The notes beneath the pieces are model-generated. The model was not told where the DNA came from, did not search any database, and saw only the letters and a list, made by a program, of their open reading frames with translations. From positions 1-64,000 of the forward strand of contig NZ_JAFCKF010000012.1 of NCBI RefSeq assembly GCF_018130545.1: a stretch of DNA of 64,000 nucleotides. Reading direction: 5' to 3'. The stretch is from Bradyrhizobium tropiciagri (GTDB taxonomy: Bacteria; Pseudomonadota; Alphaproteobacteria; Rhizobiales; Xanthobacteraceae). Of this stretch, positions 32,740 to 41,873 are shown one piece after another; position 1 is the first letter of the stretch, and each line of letters starts with the position of its first letter. Position numbers and translations under genes: made by a program.

Positions 32740-34584
32740 CTACTCCGGCAGGATGCGCACCGCACCCTTCGCCGCGCTGCTCGCGAACGCCGCATAGGCC
32801 TTCAGCGCAGTCGAGACGGCGCGCTTGCGCGGCGCCGCCGGCTTCCACGCCGCGTTGCCCTTGGCTTCCATCGCCGCACGGCGGCGCTTGAGTTCGGCAT
32901 CGTCCACCTTGAGGTTGACCTTGCGGTTCGGAATGTCGAACTCGACGATGTCGCCTTCCTCGACCAGGCCGATCAGGCCGCCTTCGGCAGCCTCCGGCGA
33001 GACATGGCCGATCGACAGGCCCGACGATCCGCCGGAGAAGCGGCCGTCGGTGATCAGCGCGCAGGCCTTTCCGAGGCCCTTCGACTTCAGATAGCTGGTC
33101 GGGTAGAGCATCTCCTGCATGCCCGGGCCGCCGCGCGGACCCTCATAGCGGATCAGCACGACATCGCCGGCCTTCACCTTGTTGGTGAGGATGGCGTCGA
33201 CCGACGCGTCCTGGCTCTCGAAGATGCGGGCGGGACCTGAGAATTTCAGGATGCTCTGGTCGACGCCGGCGGTCTTCACGATGCAGCCGTCTTCCGCAAG
33301 ATTGCCGAACAGCACGGCGAGGCCGCCGTCCTTGGAATAGGCATGCTCGGCGTTGCGGATCACGCCCGCTTCGCGGTCGAGGTCGACCTCGTCGAAGCGG
33401 CGATCCTGGCTGAAGGCTTCTTGGGTCGGCACGCCGCCCGGCGCTGCGCGATAGAAATTGCGCACCTTGTCGCTCGTGGTCCGCACCACGTCCCATCGGT
33501 TCAGCGCGTCGTCGAGCGTCGCGGCATGCACGGTCGGGCCGTCGGTGGTCAGCAGCTTGGCGCGGTCCAGCTCGCCGAGGATCGCCATGATGCCGCCGGC
33601 GTGGTGCACGTCCTCCATGTGGACGTCCTGAACCGAGGGCGCGACCTTGCACAGCACGGGCACCTTGCGCGACAGACGATCGATGTCGGCCATCGTGAAC
33701 GGCACTTCGCCCTCGCGCGCGGCGGCGAGCAGATGCAGCACGGTGTTGGTCGAGCCGCCCATCGCGATGTCGAGCGTCATCGCGTTTTCGAACGATTTGA
33801 AGTTCGCGATATTGCGCGGCAGCACCTTGGCGTCGTCCTGCTCGTAATAGCGGCGGGCGAGATCGACGATCAGGTGGCCGGCCTCGACGAACAGGCTCTT
33901 GCGGTCGGCATGCGTCGCCAGCACCGAGCCGTTGCCGGGCAGCGCGAGGCCGAGCGCTTCGGTCAGGCAGTTCATCGAATTCGCGGTGAACATGCCGGAG
34001 CAGGAGCCGCAGGTCGGGCAGGCCGAGCGCTCGATCACCTCGACCTCTTCGTCGGAGACGTTGGAGTCGGCGGCAGCAACCATCGCGTCGATCAAGTCGA
34101 CCGCGCGCTTCTTGCCCTTGAGCAGGATCTTGCCCGATTCCATCGGACCGCCCGAGACGAACACGGTCGGGATGTTGAGGCGCAGCGTCGCCATCAGCAT
34201 GCCGGGGGTGATCTTGTCGCAGTTGGAGATGCAGACCATCGCGTCGGCGCAATGCGCATTGACCATGTATTCGACGCTGTCGGCGATCAGCTCGCGCGAG
34301 GGCAGGCTGTAGAGCATGCCGTCATGGCCCATCGCGATGCCGTCATCGACCGCAATCGTGTTGAATTCCTTGGCGACGCCGCCGGCCTTCTCGATCTCGC
34401 GCGCGACGAGCTGGCCGAGATTCTGCAGATGGACGTGGCCGGGCACGAACTGGGTGAAGGAATTGACCACCGCGATGATCGGCTTGCCGAAATCCTCGTT
34501 CTTCATGCCGGTGGCGCGCCAGAGGCCGCGTGCCCCCGCCATGTTGCGGCCGTGGGTGGTGGTGCGGGAGCGATAGGCGGGCAT
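32740..34584 (-). CDS. ilvD: Dihydroxy-acid dehydratase
   Basis: The product is 614 aa from ATG 34584 ([26 protein letters not shown]), preceded by AAGGAT. Cluster-binding Cys are in [12 protein letters not shown] and [32 protein letters not shown] and the C-terminal [11 protein letters not shown] are family signatures. It dehydrates 2,3-dihydroxy-acids in valine and isoleucine synthesis. No other ilv gene is in the window. An upstream in-frame ATG at 34608 is possible. Confidence 0.96.
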   Translation of the reverse strand: MPAYRSRTTTHGRNMAGARGLWRATGMKNEDFGKPIIAVVNSFTQFVPGHVHLQNLGQLVAREIEKAGGVAKEFNTIAVDDGIAMGHDGMLYSLPSRELIADSVEYMVNAHCADAMVCISNCDKITPGMLMATLRLNIPTVFVSGGPMESGKILLKGKKRAVDLIDAMVAAADSNVSDEEVEVIERSACPTCGSCSGMFTANSMNCLTEALGLALPGNGSVLATHADRKSLFVEAGHLIVDLARRYYEQDDAKVLPRNIANFKSFENAMTLDIAMGGSTNTVLHLLAAAREGEVPFTMADIDRLSRKVPVLCKVAPSVQDVHMEDVHHAGGIMAILGELDRAKLLTTDGPTVHAATLDDALNRWDVVRTTSDKVRNFYRAAPGGVPTQEAFSQDRRFDEVDLDREAGVIRNAEHAYSKDGGLAVLFGNLAEDGCIVKTAGVDQSILKFSGPARIFESQDASVDAILTNKVKAGDVVLIRYEGPRGGPGMQEMLYPTSYLKSKGLGKACALITDGRFSGGSSGLSIGHVSPEAAEGGLIGLVEEGDIVEFDIPNRKVNLKVDDAELKRRRAAMEAKGNAAWKPAAPRKRAVSTALKAYAAFASSAAKGAVRILPE

Positions 34585-34797
34585 CGTAAATCCTTGGGCT
34601 GTAGGCATTTTTTAAGGGGAGATAAGGGTCCTTATGCCCGCCCGCGGCAGCCGATTCAAGCGCGGAACCGCATGGCTGAACCCCGCAATTCGGACAAGGC
34701 TGGGCGGTCGGCTTGATCTCAGTCGGCCCGCAGCATTAGGTGGACGCGCCGGGAAGCCGGACGTGACGACAATGAACAAAAACAAAGGGAGAGACGC

Positions 34798-35355
34798 GTG
34801 GCAAGGCTGCCCCTGATTGATCCGGATACCACGAGCGGCGACATCCGCATGGCGTTCGACCGTATGCCGGTCAAGCTCAACATCTTCCGCATGATGGCCC
34901 ATGCCGAGACCAATGCGATGCCTCTGATGCGGCTCGCCAACTCGATCCTGCACAAGCAGAAGCTCTCCGCGGTCAATCGCGAGCTGTTGATCCTGCAGGC
35001 CGCGCAGCTCGAGGGCGGCGCCTATGAATGGCGCCAGCATGTGCCGATCGCGCTCGGCGTCGGCGTGACGCAAGCGCAGATCGATGCCGTCGAGCGCGGC
35101 GATTATCAGGATGCGGCGCTGAACGCCGCGGAGCGCGCGCTGCTCGGCTTCGGCCGCGAGGTGGTCGAGAAGGTCCGCGTCGGCGACGCCGCTTTCGCCG
35201 GCGTGCGCGAGCATTTCAGCAACCAGGAGATCGTCGAGGCGATCGTCGCGCTCGGCTTCTACATGATGATGGCACGGCTGACGGAGGCGACCGAGACCGA
35301 TCTCGATCCGGCCGCGGGCATGGTGGTCTATGAGAGCGGCAAGAAGCGGGGTTGA
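34798..35355 (+). CDS. Carboxymuconolactone decarboxylase-like protein
   Basis: The product is 185 aa from GTG 34798 with GGGAGA upstream. The CMD/AhpD fold signature is seen in NRELLILQAAQLEGGAYEWRQHVPIALGVGVTQAQIDAV. The redox CxxC of AhpD-type members is absent; E-x-x-x-Y-E-W-x-x-H is present instead, which fits the non-redox subgroup. Function is not predictable. It is three bases upstream of an SDR and probably co-transcribed with it. Confidence 0.82.
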   Translation: MARLPLIDPDTTSGDIRMAFDRMPVKLNIFRMMAHAETNAMPLMRLANSILHKQKLSAVNRELLILQAAQLEGGAYEWRQHVPIALGVGVTQAQIDAVERGDYQDAALNAAERALLGFGREVVEKVRVGDAAFAGVREHFSNQEIVEAIVALGFYMMMARLTEATETDLDPAAGMVVYESGKKRG

Positions 35356-35358
35356 TGG

Positions 35359-36210
35359 ATGTCGGAGACTTCGCAAGACACGAAACCGGAGCGATACGTC
35401 CGGCCGCTGAGCGCGGAATCCTCAGGCACCGCGCCGGGCAGGGGACGCCTCAACGGTCGCCGCATCCTGGTGGTCGGCGGTGGCCAGCGCGTGTTCGACG
35501 CCGCGACCGATCCGATCGGCAACGGCCGCGCCATGAGCCTTTTGTTCGCGCGCGAGGGCGCGCATGTCGCGGTCGCCGACCTCAACCGTACTTCGGCCGA
35601 CGATACCGTCGCGCGCATCAAGGCGGATGGTGGTCGTGCGTTCGCGATCGCGGCCGACGTCACCCAAGAGGCCGATGTCATCAGGATGATTGATGAAGCT
35701 CATCACGAAATGGGTGGGCTCGACGGCATGGTGCTGAACATCGGCACCTTCGGCAAGACCGGGCTCGACAATGTCAGCGCGGAAGAATGGAACAAGATCT
35801 ACGATGTCAATGTGCGCGGGCCGATGCTGTGCTGCCGCGCCGCCTTGCCGAAATTTGCAGACGGCGGCGCGATCGTCTTCATCTCCTCGATCGCGGCGCT
35901 GAAGGCGGGATCGCAGATGGCGGTCTATGATTCCTCCAAGGCCGCGCTCGGCGGCCTGATGCGCAACATCGCGCATAGCGGCGCGCGGCGCGGCATCCGC
36001 GCCAACCTGGTGTATCCCGGGCTGGTCGACACCCCGAACGGCCGCGAGGCCGGCGCGGGCCGGCCGTCGCGCGGCAAGGGCCACGTGCCGTTCGGCCGCC
36101 AGGCAACCGCATGGGAGATCGCCTATGCGGTGCTGTTCTTCATGTCGGAAGAAAGCGTCTACGTCACCGCGCAGACGCTTGCGGTGGATAGCGGACTAAG
36201 CGGGATGTGA
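35359..36210 (+). CDS. Short-chain dehydrogenase/reductase
   Basis: The product is 283 aa. The cofactor loop is atypical: ILVVGGGQRVFDAATDPIGNGRAMSLLFARE, with an insertion between the glycines. NIGTF replaces the usual NNAG. The catalytic Ser and Tyr/Lys are in FISSIAALKAG and YDSSKAALGG. It is co-transcribed with the CMD-family gene, suggesting the two act on one aromatic or cyclic substrate. The substrate is unknown. Confidence 0.85.
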   Translation: MSETSQDTKPERYVRPLSAESSGTAPGRGRLNGRRILVVGGGQRVFDAATDPIGNGRAMSLLFAREGAHVAVADLNRTSADDTVARIKADGGRAFAIAADVTQEADVIRMIDEAHHEMGGLDGMVLNIGTFGKTGLDNVSAEEWNKIYDVNVRGPMLCCRAALPKFADGGAIVFISSIAALKAGSQMAVYDSSKAALGGLMRNIAHSGARRGIRANLVYPGLVDTPNGREAGAGRPSRGKGHVPFGRQATAWEIAYAVLFFMSEESVYVTAQTLAVDSGLSGM

Positions 36211-36259
36211 GCGGCGCGTTGAACGCCAGTTGAGTCAGCCGGTCCGCAGATTCGCTTCG

Positions 36260-36374
36260 CCTCTCCCGCTTGCGGGGGAGGCCGACGCGCATAGCGCGGC
36301 GGGTGGGGGTTCTCTCCACCAGGTGACTCGCGGTGAAACCCCCACCCCAGCCCTCCCCCGCAAGCGGGAGAGGG
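36260..36374. repeat. Long inverted intergenic repeat between convergent genes
   Basis: The arms at 36260-36281 and 36351-36374 (CCTCTCCCGCTTGCGGG-type) are near-exact inverse copies, with a second nested pair (GGGTGGGGGTT / AACCCCCACCCC) inside. It separates the SDR from the convergent LysR gene and may stop transcription both ways. Confidence 0.75.
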
Positions 36375-36422
36375 AGCGCACCGCCTTTGCGACTCTATTT
36401 AAATCTAATCGTATCGCCGCCG

Positions 36423-37418
36423 CTATTCTGCGGCGAGACTGGTGGGCACCGGAATGCCGACCTTGGGACGTGTTTTTGCTGCGCGCCGGTTGTTCTTGCT
36501 GAAGCGGCTGCCGGCCAGCGATGCTGCTGCGGCGCGCAGCTGCTCGCGCAGCCATTGATTGGTGGTGTCGTCTTCGGCAGTGGCATGCCAGTAGAGATAA
36601 TTGACGTGCGGGCTGATCGGGAACGGGCAGGGGAAGCATTGCAGTTGCCCGGGATCCTCCAGCACGGAGGCGGCGCTCTCCGACGCCGTCAGCAGCATGT
36701 TGCTGCGGCTCACGACGTGGCAGGCGGTCGCGAAATTCTGGCAAGTCAGGCGCACCATGCGCGTCAGGCCGAGGCGCTGGAGCTGAAAATCCTCGAACGA
36801 GACGCCGCTGCGCCGCGACGTCACGCAGACATGCTCCATGCGCAGATAGGCCTTCTTGTCGAGCCGCGTGCGGAGCTCGGGATGGCCGCGCCGCGCGAAC
36901 ACCGCGATGTGCTCGGTCAGGATCTGCTCGCGCCGCACCTCCGCCGACAGCGGCAGCAGCGTGTCGATCGCGACATCCAGCGTGCCGGCGGCGAGCTCGC
37001 GCTCCAGATTGTTGCGCTCGCAGCGCACCGTGGCGATCTCGACCAGCGGCGCCACGGCGCTGATCCGGTTGATCAGCGCGCCCAGCATCGGCGCCTCCAG
37101 ATTGTTGCGCAGGCCGATCACGAACCGCTTCGATGTCCGCGCCGGATCGAACCGGTCGGTGTGGGTCAGCGTGGTTTCGAGACCGTTGAGGGCCTGGCGC
37201 ACCGTGGTGATGATCTGGCGTGCCAGCGGGGTCGGCGTCATCACATGGTTGCGGCGCACGAACAGCGGATCGTTGAACATCGCGCGCAGCCGGCTCAACG
37301 CATGGCTGACCGCAGGCTGCGTCAGGTTGAGGCGGAAGCAGGCGCGGCTGACGCCACCCTCGGAATAGATCGCGTCAAACACGACGAACAGGTTCAGGTC
37401 GACATCACGCACATGCAT
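36423..37418 (-). CDS. LysR-family regulator of the ABC sugar-type locus
   Basis: The product is 331 aa. The N-terminal winged helix reads LNLFVVFDAIYSEGGVSRACFRLNLTQPAVSHALSRLRAMFNDPLFVRR. The effector domain covers about 95-300. The helix and the NodD-like layout (FVVFDAI, PLFVRRNHVMTPT) are of the PF00126/PF03466 type. It is divergent from the ABC transporter operon; a 34-bp palindrome in the 91 bp gap is the likely binding site. The inducer is probably the transported compound. Confidence 0.88.
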   Translation of the reverse strand: MHVRDVDLNLFVVFDAIYSEGGVSRACFRLNLTQPAVSHALSRLRAMFNDPLFVRRNHVMTPTPLARQIITTVRQALNGLETTLTHTDRFDPARTSKRFVIGLRNNLEAPMLGALINRISAVAPLVEIATVRCERNNLERELAAGTLDVAIDTLLPLSAEVRREQILTEHIAVFARRGHPELRTRLDKKAYLRMEHVCVTSRRSGVSFEDFQLQRLGLTRMVRLTCQNFATACHVVSRSNMLLTASESAASVLEDPGQLQCFPCPFPISPHVNYLYWHATAEDDTTNQWLREQLRAAAASLAGSRFSKNNRRAAKTRPKVGIPVPTSLAAE

Positions 37419-37430
37419 GGAAATAATCTA

Positions 37431-37464
37431 CTCGTATCCGTCGAATGCATTTGACGAATATGAG
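37431..37464. promoter_or_regulatory. 34-bp imperfect palindrome, putative LysR operator
   Basis: The site is centred on AATGCATT at 37444-37451. Fourteen of seventeen base pairs are symmetric: CTC-x-TAT-x-CGTC-x-AATGCATT-x-GACG-x-ATA-x-GAG. It lies in the divergent gap between the LysR gene (start 37418) and the first permease gene (start 37510). Confidence 0.7.
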
Positions 37465-37509
37465 TTGCCACTCTTAAAGTCTCAAGCAAAATAATACCTG
37501 GAGGAAACG

Positions 37510-38535
37510 ATGAGCGTGCAATCGCCATCGCGCGGCGTTGCTGTCCCTGCGGCATCATCTCGCCCGGCTGCAATGTTTGCGAAACCGAGTCAGGAGCAGA
37601 TCGTGCTCCTGATCACCGTCGCGCTTCTTGTCGTGTTCGGCCTGACGCTGAATGGCTTTGCCACCGTCTCCAATCTGCTGAATCTGCTGCGCAGTATTTC
37701 AATCCTTGGCGTGCTCGGCCTCGGCATGGGGCTGATCGTGATCAGTCGCGGCATCGACCTCTCCGAGGTCGCGATCATGGCGGGTTCCTGGGCGATCGCG
37801 CTGATCTACATGCAGAATGGCATGCCTGTTTTCACGGCAGTGCTGCTGGCGCTGGCGATCGCGGTGCTGATCGGCGTCGTCAACGGCGTGATGGTCGCCT
37901 TCGTCGAGGCGCCTGCGCTGTTCGTGACGCTGGCCGCCGGCTTCGTGATCTACGGTCTCGCGTTCTGGATCGCGCCGGCCTGGGTGGTCTATGCGCCGAA
38001 GGACGCGCCGGGCCTGATGTATCTCGGCGCCGGACGGCTGCTCGGCATCCCGGTTCCGATTCTGGTGTTCGCGGTCGCAGCGATCGCGATGCACTTGTTC
38101 CTGTCGCGCACCTCGATTGGCCGCTTCATCTATGCGCAGGGCGACAATCCCGAGGCCGCGCGGCTGACCGGCATTCCGCTGCGGCCGCTGATCGTGCTGG
38201 AGCACGTGCTGGTTGCGCTGCTCGCCTGGATTGCAGGCCTGGTCTGGGTCGGTACCACCGGCAGCATGCAGATGGCGATCACGCAAGGGACCATGATCTT
38301 CGACGTCGTGCTGGTTGTCGTGATCGGCGGCATCAGCCTGATCGGCGGCCGCGGCAGCGTGTTCAGCGTCGTGGTCGGCTGCATCCTGATCGGCACGCTG
38401 CTCAACGCCTTCACCATCATGGACGTCAACAGCGAGGTGCAGAACATCATCAAGGGCGTGGTGCTGCTGGCCGCCATTGTGCTCGACAACTGGCTGCATC
38501 CCCGCGACGAGGAGACCGCGCGACAGGGCGATTAG
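37510..38535 (+). CDS. ABC transporter permease (ribose/sugar type)
   Basis: The product is 341 aa with about 8-10 transmembrane helices and TGGAGGAAACG before the ATG. It belongs to the branched-chain-amino-acid/ribose permease family: GLGMGLIVISRGIDLSEVAIMAGSW, LVAFVEAPALFVTLAAGFVIYGL, then ARLTGIPLRP and VVIGGISLIGGRGSVFSVVVGCILIGTL. It is the first gene of the LysR-controlled operon, followed after 64 bp by the binding protein. Confidence 0.9.
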   Translation: MSVQSPSRGVAVPAASSRPAAMFAKPSQEQIVLLITVALLVVFGLTLNGFATVSNLLNLLRSISILGVLGLGMGLIVISRGIDLSEVAIMAGSWAIALIYMQNGMPVFTAVLLALAIAVLIGVVNGVMVAFVEAPALFVTLAAGFVIYGLAFWIAPAWVVYAPKDAPGLMYLGAGRLLGIPVPILVFAVAAIAMHLFLSRTSIGRFIYAQGDNPEAARLTGIPLRPLIVLEHVLVALLAWIAGLVWVGTTGSMQMAITQGTMIFDVVLVVVIGGISLIGGRGSVFSVVVGCILIGTLLNAFTIMDVNSEVQNIIKGVVLLAAIVLDNWLHPRDEETARQGD

Positions 38536-38599
38536 CCCTTCGCGCCAATCAATCATAACAATTCCAAATCAATCAAAAGAATTTTGTGTGGAGGAGACG

Positions 38600-39622
38600 A
38601 TGACGACGACCAAGTTCTGGACGATCCTGCTCGCCGGTGTGGCGGTTGCCGCGATGCCCTTCGTGGCATCGGCGCAGGAGGAGGGCACCAAGGCCGGGCG
38701 CGAATTGCGCGCCGCCTACGACAAGTCGCTGCAGGGCAAGACCATCGCCTATCTGCCGATCGCGCTCGGCGTGCCGCTGTCGGACGAATGGGGCCGCGTG
38801 GTGCAGGAAGAGGCCGAGTGGCGCGGCATGAAGTACGTCGTGCGTGATCCCAACAACAATCCCTCGGCCATGCAGCAGGCGCTGACCGCGCTGGTCGACC
38901 AGAAGCCCGACGTCCTGATCGTGCAGAACCCGAGCGTGACCTTGCTGATGAAGGATCTCAAGCGCGCCGAAGCCCAGGGCACGCATGTGATCCAGGTCAA
39001 CATGGCCTCGAACTACAAGTCGGGCGCCTTCGTCGGCGTCGACTGGCGCGAGATCGGCAGGATGCTCGCCAACGAAACCGTCAAGGCTTGCGGCACCGGT
39101 TCCGGCAAGTCGGGCAAGGTCCAGATCGTGCAGGGCGAACTGACCGCAGCCGCCAGCGTCGACCAGGTCGGCGCCATCATGGACGTTCTGAACAAGGACC
39201 CGAATATCAAGGTGGTCTCGAACCAGGCGGCGAACTGGGATGCCAACACCGCGCTCAACATCACCGCGACGGTGATCCAGCAGCATCCCGATCTCTGCGC
39301 CTCGATCGGCTTCTGGGGCATCATGGAGTCGGGTGCCGCGCAAGCGATCCGCAATGCCGGCAAGATCGACGACGTCAAGGTGTTCGCCTCGGGCGAGGGC
39401 TCGCAGCTCGATTGCGATCAGGTCAACTCGGGGAATTTCAACAAATTCCTGAGCTACAAGGCGACCGAGCAGGGCCACGACCTGATGTTCGCAGCCGAGA
39501 CGCTGCTGATGTCCGGCGACAAGCCGGGCACGAAAAACCTGTCCTATTATACGCGGCCGATCTGGCTCGATAAGTCGAACGCCTCCGGCGCCAACTGTTT
39601 CGCGCTACCCAAGAAAAACTAA
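38600..39622 (+). CDS. Periplasmic sugar-type solute-binding protein
   Basis: The product is 340 aa from ATG 38600 with GAGGAGACG upstream. A signal peptide (FWTILLAGVAVAAMPFVASAQ) is followed by a type I periplasmic-binding fold of the ribose class: GKTIAYLPIALGVPLSDEWGRVV, DPNNNPSAMQQALTALVDQKPDVLIVQNPS, then WDANTALNITATVIQQHPDL. It presents the ligand to the two permeases of this locus. The ligand is not readable; the flanking lactonase-like proteins hint at a sugar acid or lactone. Confidence 0.9.
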   Translation: MTTTKFWTILLAGVAVAAMPFVASAQEEGTKAGRELRAAYDKSLQGKTIAYLPIALGVPLSDEWGRVVQEEAEWRGMKYVVRDPNNNPSAMQQALTALVDQKPDVLIVQNPSVTLLMKDLKRAEAQGTHVIQVNMASNYKSGAFVGVDWREIGRMLANETVKACGTGSGKSGKVQIVQGELTAAASVDQVGAIMDVLNKDPNIKVVSNQAANWDANTALNITATVIQQHPDLCASIGFWGIMESGAAQAIRNAGKIDDVKVFASGEGSQLDCDQVNSGNFNKFLSYKATEQGHDLMFAAETLLMSGDKPGTKNLSYYTRPIWLDKSNASGANCFALPKKN

Positions 39623-39716
39623 CAAGGCGCGGGGCAGCCGGCGCGGGGGGCATTCCCGCGCCGGCTGCATCAAGGATTAGAATCCGGAAACGCGGAAACC
39701 GGATCAAGGGAGAGCT

Positions 39717-41873
39717 TTGGCGATGTCGATGGCAGTTGATTCCTTTTCCGCATCGGTGCGGCGGTTCTCACCCCGGCTGCTGCTGTCGGAGCTGTTGCTG
39801 AAACAGTGGTTCGAGCCGGTCGTGCCGTTCACCGTGATGATCGGGCTGTGGGCCTATTTCGCGCTCACCATCCCCGATTATGCCTCGGTGCAGAACTCGG
39901 TGTCGCTGCTGCGGCTGTTCGCCGAATTCGGCTTCGTCGCGCTGGCGATGGGCTTCTGCCTCGTCACCGGCGGCATCGACCTCAGCGTCGGCGCGATCTT
40001 CGCGCTGTGCAATTTCGCGGCGCTGTACTTCCTGCTGGTGCGCGAATGGCCGGTCGGCGTTGCCATTCCGGCGACGCTGCTGGTCGGCGCGCTGCTCGGC
40101 AGCATCAACGGCTTCCTGATCGGCTTCCTGAAGACGCGGCCGTTCCTGACCACGCTGGTGACGCTGATCATCCTGCGCGCCTCGGTCAATCTGCTCAACA
40201 CCAGCTATGCCCAGGTGTTCGCGACCAACTCGATCGACAGCGATGCCTGGGACTTCGTCGGCGGCGGCAGCGTGCTCGGCATCCCCGTCAACGCGGCGAC
40301 GCTGTTCGTGGTGCTTTTGATCTGCCACATCTTCCTGTCGCGCTCGCGCTATGGCTGGCATCTCACCGCGATCGGCGCCAGCCGCAAGGCGGCGCGCCAC
40401 GCCGGCATCCGCGTTCGCCTGATGCTGTTCATGACCTATGTGCTGTCGGGCACGCTGTGCGCGGCGAGCGGCATCTTCTACGCCGCACGGCAGGCCTCGA
40501 CGGATTCCACCACCGGCGTGGGCTGGGAATTCCAGGCGCTCACCGCCGTGGTGCTCGGCGGCGTATCGCTCGCCGGAGGCAAGGGCACGGTGTGGCGGGC
40601 GATGATCGGCGCGCTGATCATCTTTCTGCTGATCAATGGCCTCGTGCGCATGGGCATCCCGGGCTACGTCACCTCGGCGGTGACGGGCATGATCCTGCTC
40701 GCGGCGGTCGGCATCGACGTCAAATGGTCGAAGAACCGCGGCAAGGCGATCCAGAAGATCTACGTCAACCCGGCCTTCGTGCCGCTGGCCTCTGCGCCCG
40801 CGGTGCAGCCCGGCGCGGCATCGCCCTACGCGCAGAACGACCGGCTGATCAAGGCGCAGGCGATCGGCGTCGATCAGGTCGAGGGGCCCGAGGACGTCAT
40901 CCTCGACCGCCAGGGCCGACTCTACGGCTCGACCCGCGACGGCAATGTGATCCGCTTCTCCGGGCCGAATTTTGAGACCCGCGAGGTGTTCGCGCATATC
41001 GGCGGCCGGCCGCTCGGCATGCAGTTCGATCGCGACGAGAATTTGATCGTCGCGGTCGCCGGCATGGGCGTCTATGGCGTCGCGCCGGATGGCCGCATCT
41101 TCAAGGTCACCGACGAGACCAACCGCACCTGGTACAAGCTGAACGACGATAGCCGCCTGCGCATGGCCGACGATCTCGACATCGCGCCCGACGGCAAGAT
41201 CTACTTCAGCGACTGCACCACGCGCTACGAAATGACCACCAACACCCTCGACATTCTGGAGGGCCGGCCGAACGGCCGCGTGGTCTGCTACGACCCGGCG
41301 ACCAAGACCACGCGCACCGTGATCAACCACTTCTATTTCCCGAACGGGATCTGCGTCTCGCATGACGGCAAGTCGATCCTGATCGCGTCGACCTCGCTGT
41401 GCAAGGTGTTCCGGCACTGGATCGACGGCCCGAACAAGGGCAAGACCGAAGTGCTGATGGATGAGTTGCCGGGCAACCCGGACAACATCAACCGCGCCTC
41501 CGACGGCACCTATTGGCTGGCGCTGGTCGGCATCCGCACGCCGACCTTCGACCTTTCGTGCCGCAAGCCCGGCTTCCGGCTGCGCATGGTCAAGCAGGTG
41601 CCGACCGACGAGTGGCTGGCGCCCGCGCTCAACCATGGCTGCGTGCTGAAGTTCAACGAGAAGGGTGAGGCGCTGGAATCCTGGTGGGATCCGACCGGCA
41701 TCTCGCATTCGACCCTGACCTCGATGCGCGAGCATCAGGGCTATCTCTATCTCGGTGGGCTCGAGAACAACCGGATCGGCCGCATCAAGCTCGACGGCGT
41801 CGACGACAGCTGGACCGGCTACGACGCGTATTGGGGCGCCAAGAGCCGCGTAACAGGCAGGGTGACGACATAA
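39717..41873 (+). CDS. ABC permease fused to SMP-30/strictosidine-synthase-like beta-propeller
   Basis: The product is 718 aa. Residues 1-340 are a complete ribose-type permease (LVTGGIDLSVGAIFALCN, FLKTRPFLTTLVTLIILRA, VVLGGVSLAGGKGTVWRAMIGA). After a linker (about 345-385) residues 390-710 form a six-bladed propeller of the gluconolactonase/strictosidine synthase type: EGPEDVILDRQGRLYGSTRDGNVIRF, MADDLDIAPDGKIYFSDCTTRYEM, FYFPNGICVSHDGKSILIAST, PGNPDNINRASDGTYWLALVG. No frameshift or stop separates the halves. The next gene begins within this stop codon (TAATG). Confidence 0.88.
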   Translation: MAMSMAVDSFSASVRRFSPRLLLSELLLKQWFEPVVPFTVMIGLWAYFALTIPDYASVQNSVSLLRLFAEFGFVALAMGFCLVTGGIDLSVGAIFALCNFAALYFLLVREWPVGVAIPATLLVGALLGSINGFLIGFLKTRPFLTTLVTLIILRASVNLLNTSYAQVFATNSIDSDAWDFVGGGSVLGIPVNAATLFVVLLICHIFLSRSRYGWHLTAIGASRKAARHAGIRVRLMLFMTYVLSGTLCAASGIFYAARQASTDSTTGVGWEFQALTAVVLGGVSLAGGKGTVWRAMIGALIIFLLINGLVRMGIPGYVTSAVTGMILLAAVGIDVKWSKNRGKAIQKIYVNPAFVPLASAPAVQPGAASPYAQNDRLIKAQAIGVDQVEGPEDVILDRQGRLYGSTRDGNVIRFSGPNFETREVFAHIGGRPLGMQFDRDENLIVAVAGMGVYGVAPDGRIFKVTDETNRTWYKLNDDSRLRMADDLDIAPDGKIYFSDCTTRYEMTTNTLDILEGRPNGRVVCYDPATKTTRTVINHFYFPNGICVSHDGKSILIASTSLCKVFRHWIDGPNKGKTEVLMDELPGNPDNINRASDGTYWLALVGIRTPTFDLSCRKPGFRLRMVKQVPTDEWLAPALNHGCVLKFNEKGEALESWWDPTGISHSTLTSMREHQGYLYLGGLENNRIGRIKLDGVDDSWTGYDAYWGAKSRVTGRVTT

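Noticed and set aside
39768-41735. A 655-codon minus-strand frame opposite the permease-propeller fusion
   Set aside because: Low-complexity charged antisense frame with no domain; the plus-strand fusion has coherent motifs throughout. The same reasoning excludes long antisense frames at 14970-17006, 33343-34716 and 42898-44616.
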